NCBI GenBank assembly: GCA_964652075.1
Contig: CAZYZQ010000115.1
Location: 1-5,990, forward strand
DNA: 5,990 bases
Direction: 5' to 3'
Source of the DNA: CAZYZQ01 sp964652075
GTDB taxonomy: Bacteria; Bacillota; Clostridia; Oscillospirales; Oscillospiraceae
The notes under the pieces are model-generated. The model worked only from the letters and a program-made list of their open reading frames with translations, searched no databases and was not told the DNA's origin. The position numbers were made by a program, and so were the translations under genes. Positions 5,022 to 5,990 of this stretch are shown here, in pieces. The stretch's first letter is position 1; each line of letters starts with the position of its first letter.

Positions 5022-5735
5022 ATGACTTTCATCGTATGCCCGAAATGTGGCAAGAACGTGTCGGCTGATTATGCTTTCTGCCCCTATTGTGGATCCCCGG
5101 CAGCGGAAGTGAAGGATTCAAAAAGCAAAAAGGAAATCGAGCGGCTGCTCTCCAAAATCAAGCCGGCGGAGTTTACCTGCTCCCCGCCGCGTGCAGTCGT
5201 CTGTGTCAAGTGCGGGTGCGACTACCGTTACTCCGTTCTCGACAAATATCATAACCTTCCGGGCTGCGACTGTCAGATTGACGGGCATCCATACCCAGCT
5301 GTGGAAATCAATTTCCCCATGTGCGAGTATCACGAGCCGGAATACGCCATGTATGTCAGAGAAAACTGCGTCATCCCCCGAAATATCGGCGATGAAAACT
5401 CCGATGCTTATCAAAAGCAGACTGCGCGGATGGAGGCCTACCGCGCCCAAGGCATTTTCCCGGAACGCCCGCCAAAGGAGCTGTATCAGTGGGACCGTGA
5501 CGCTGCAAAAGCCGCGTATGAGCGCGGCAGGCCGGTAACAGCACCGCAGCCCTATGTCATTCCGGATCCCACCCCTTCCCCGACCGGGATTCCGAAATGT
5601 CCCATCTGCGGCTCAACCTCCCTTTCCCGTATCTCCACCTCCAAAAAGGTTGCAAAAATTGCCTTTTTCGGTCTCTATGGCGCAGGTGATATCGGGAAAA
5701 CCTGGAAATGCAACAACTGTGACAGCCGCTTCTGA
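5022..5735 (+). CDS. Zinc-ribbon protein of unknown function, three Cys-rich modules
   Basis: No specific function is recognised. The 237-residue product has an N-terminal zinc ribbon with two CxxC pairs (CPKCG at 6-10, CPYCG at 20-24), a Lys-rich helical linker (about 29-47), and a second Cys-rich block (Cys53, Cys61, Cys64, Cys66, Cys82, Cys84, Cys101, with His104). A charged region rich in Tyr, Arg and Ala follows (about 105-170), then a Pro-rich spacer (about 173-192). The C-terminal module has CPICG (193-197) and CNNC (230-233) separated by a long insert with a hydrophobic Gly-rich run (AKIAFFGLYGAG), an arrangement seen in many uncharacterised Firmicutes zinc-ribbon proteins. It has no signal peptide; the hydrophobic run might touch a membrane or pack within the fold. 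Start chosen from GGAGGTG at 5 nt. It stands alone between two terminators. Zinc binding is inferred from the Cys spacing; a nucleic-acid or protein-interaction role is possible but not shown. Confidence 0.8.
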   Translation: MTFIVCPKCGKNVSADYAFCPYCGSPAAEVKDSKSKKEIERLLSKIKPAEFTCSPPRAVVCVKCGCDYRYSVLDKYHNLPGCDCQIDGHPYPAVEINFPMCEYHEPEYAMYVRENCVIPRNIGDENSDAYQKQTARMEAYRAQGIFPERPPKELYQWDRDAAKAAYERGRPVTAPQPYVIPDPTPSPTGIPKCPICGSTSLSRISTSKKVAKIAFFGLYGAGDIGKTWKCNNCDSRF

Positions 5736-5785
5736 CTGAGGCCGGGAAACAGCGAATGCTGGCTAAGCTGCAAACAGGATAGAAA

Positions 5786-5817
5786 AAAAGCCGGTGCGCA
5801 CGTGCGCACCGGCTTTT
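5786..5817. terminator. 32 bp perfect palindrome, bidirectional terminator
   Basis: The 12-base arm GCCGGTGCGCAC (5790-5801) is followed with no spacer by its exact complement (5802-5813). Flanking AAAA and TTTT extend the symmetry to 32 bp. As RNA the centre would open into a small loop. The + strand ends in TTTT for the zinc-ribbon gene; the - strand has seven T (5789-5783) for the convergent GAPDH gene. It therefore serves both genes and is probably strongest for GAPDH. Confidence 0.9.
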
Positions 5818-5832
5818 ATATTTGACCAGAAA

Positions 5833-5990
5833 TTACTTGTGGTCGACGGAGTACATATGACGGATCAGGTCCAGAACCTTGTTGGAGTAGCCGATCTCGT
5901 TGTCGTACCAGGAGACAACCTTAACGAAGGTGTCGGTCAGGTACACGCCCGCGTTGGCGTCGAAGATGGAGGTGCGGGTATCGCCCAGGA
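5833..5990 (-). CDS. gap: Glyceraldehyde-3-phosphate dehydrogenase, C-terminal end (rest outside window)
   Basis: GAPDH is the cytosolic glycolytic enzyme that oxidises glyceraldehyde-3-phosphate to 1,3-bisphosphoglycerate with NAD+ and phosphate. Only the last 51 residues plus the TAA stop are in the window, read on the - strand. They carry the characteristic end of the family: GDTRTSIFDANAG, FVKVVSWYDNEIGYSNKVLDLIRHM, then a short tail, YSVDHK. WYDNExGYS is the hallmark of type I GAPDH near the end of the catalytic domain; the usual WYDNEWGYS has Ile where Trp is commonest. The active-site cysteine and NAD-binding domain lie beyond base 5990, so completeness cannot be judged. The strong palindromic terminator follows 15 bases after the stop. 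Confidence 0.94.
   Translation of the reverse strand, partial: LGDTRTSIFDANAGVYLTDTFVKVVSWYDNEIGYSNKVLDLIRHMYSVDHK

Noticed and set aside
5753..5782. A tiny open frame after the zinc-ribbon gene (ATG CTG GCT ... TAG)
   Set aside because: It is only 8 codons, with no ribosome binding site, and lies in a terminator-leading spacer.

Overview
The window looks like ordinary chromosome of a moderately GC-rich, spore-forming member of the Clostridia, probably the Oscillospiraceae/Ruminococcaceae side. The supports are a SpoIIID sporulation regulator, a YhaM-type exoribonuclease typical of Firmicutes, strong AGGAGG-type ribosome binding sites, sigma-A promoters with 17 bp spacers, and ThyA and DHFR sequences of the clostridial type. 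The genus is inference; no rRNA or other marker is present.

Layout: 1-952 holds the end of a thymidylate synthase gene (thyA), overlapping by 4 bp a dihydrofolate reductase gene (folA), both on the + strand. A 15 bp perfect-stem hairpin (956-990) separates folA from the convergent yhaM gene (1002-1949, - strand). yhaM and spoIIID (2073-2333, +) diverge from a compact region (1950-2072). It holds a good sigma-A promoter for yhaM and a candidate sigma-E promoter for spoIIID. serC (2476-3561, +) follows with its own near-consensus promoter and a strong terminator. A small XRE-family regulator (3647-3961, -) diverges from a membrane-anchored VanY-type D,D-carboxypeptidase gene (4131-4856, +), which has an extended -10 promoter and a terminator. 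A zinc-ribbon protein of unknown function (5022-5735, +) follows. A 32 bp perfect palindrome then acts as a terminator shared with the convergent 3' end of a GAPDH gene (5833-5990, -), which is cut by the window edge.

Functional links: thyA and folA form a real functional pair, because ThyA turns methylene-tetrahydrofolate into dihydrofolate and DHFR regenerates tetrahydrofolate. SerC supplies phosphoserine from a glycolytic intermediate. The remaining genes look like independent single-gene units, each with its own promoter or terminator. The XRE gene and the carboxypeptidase gene may be linked by the regulator acting in their shared 169 bp region, but that is inference.

I see no mobile element, CRISPR array, tRNA, rRNA or riboswitch, and no convincing undescribed multi-gene system. 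The least explained items are the cysteine-rich protein at 5022-5735 and the operator-like repeats around the XRE/carboxypeptidase divergent region. No gene-free stretch exceeds 300 bases.
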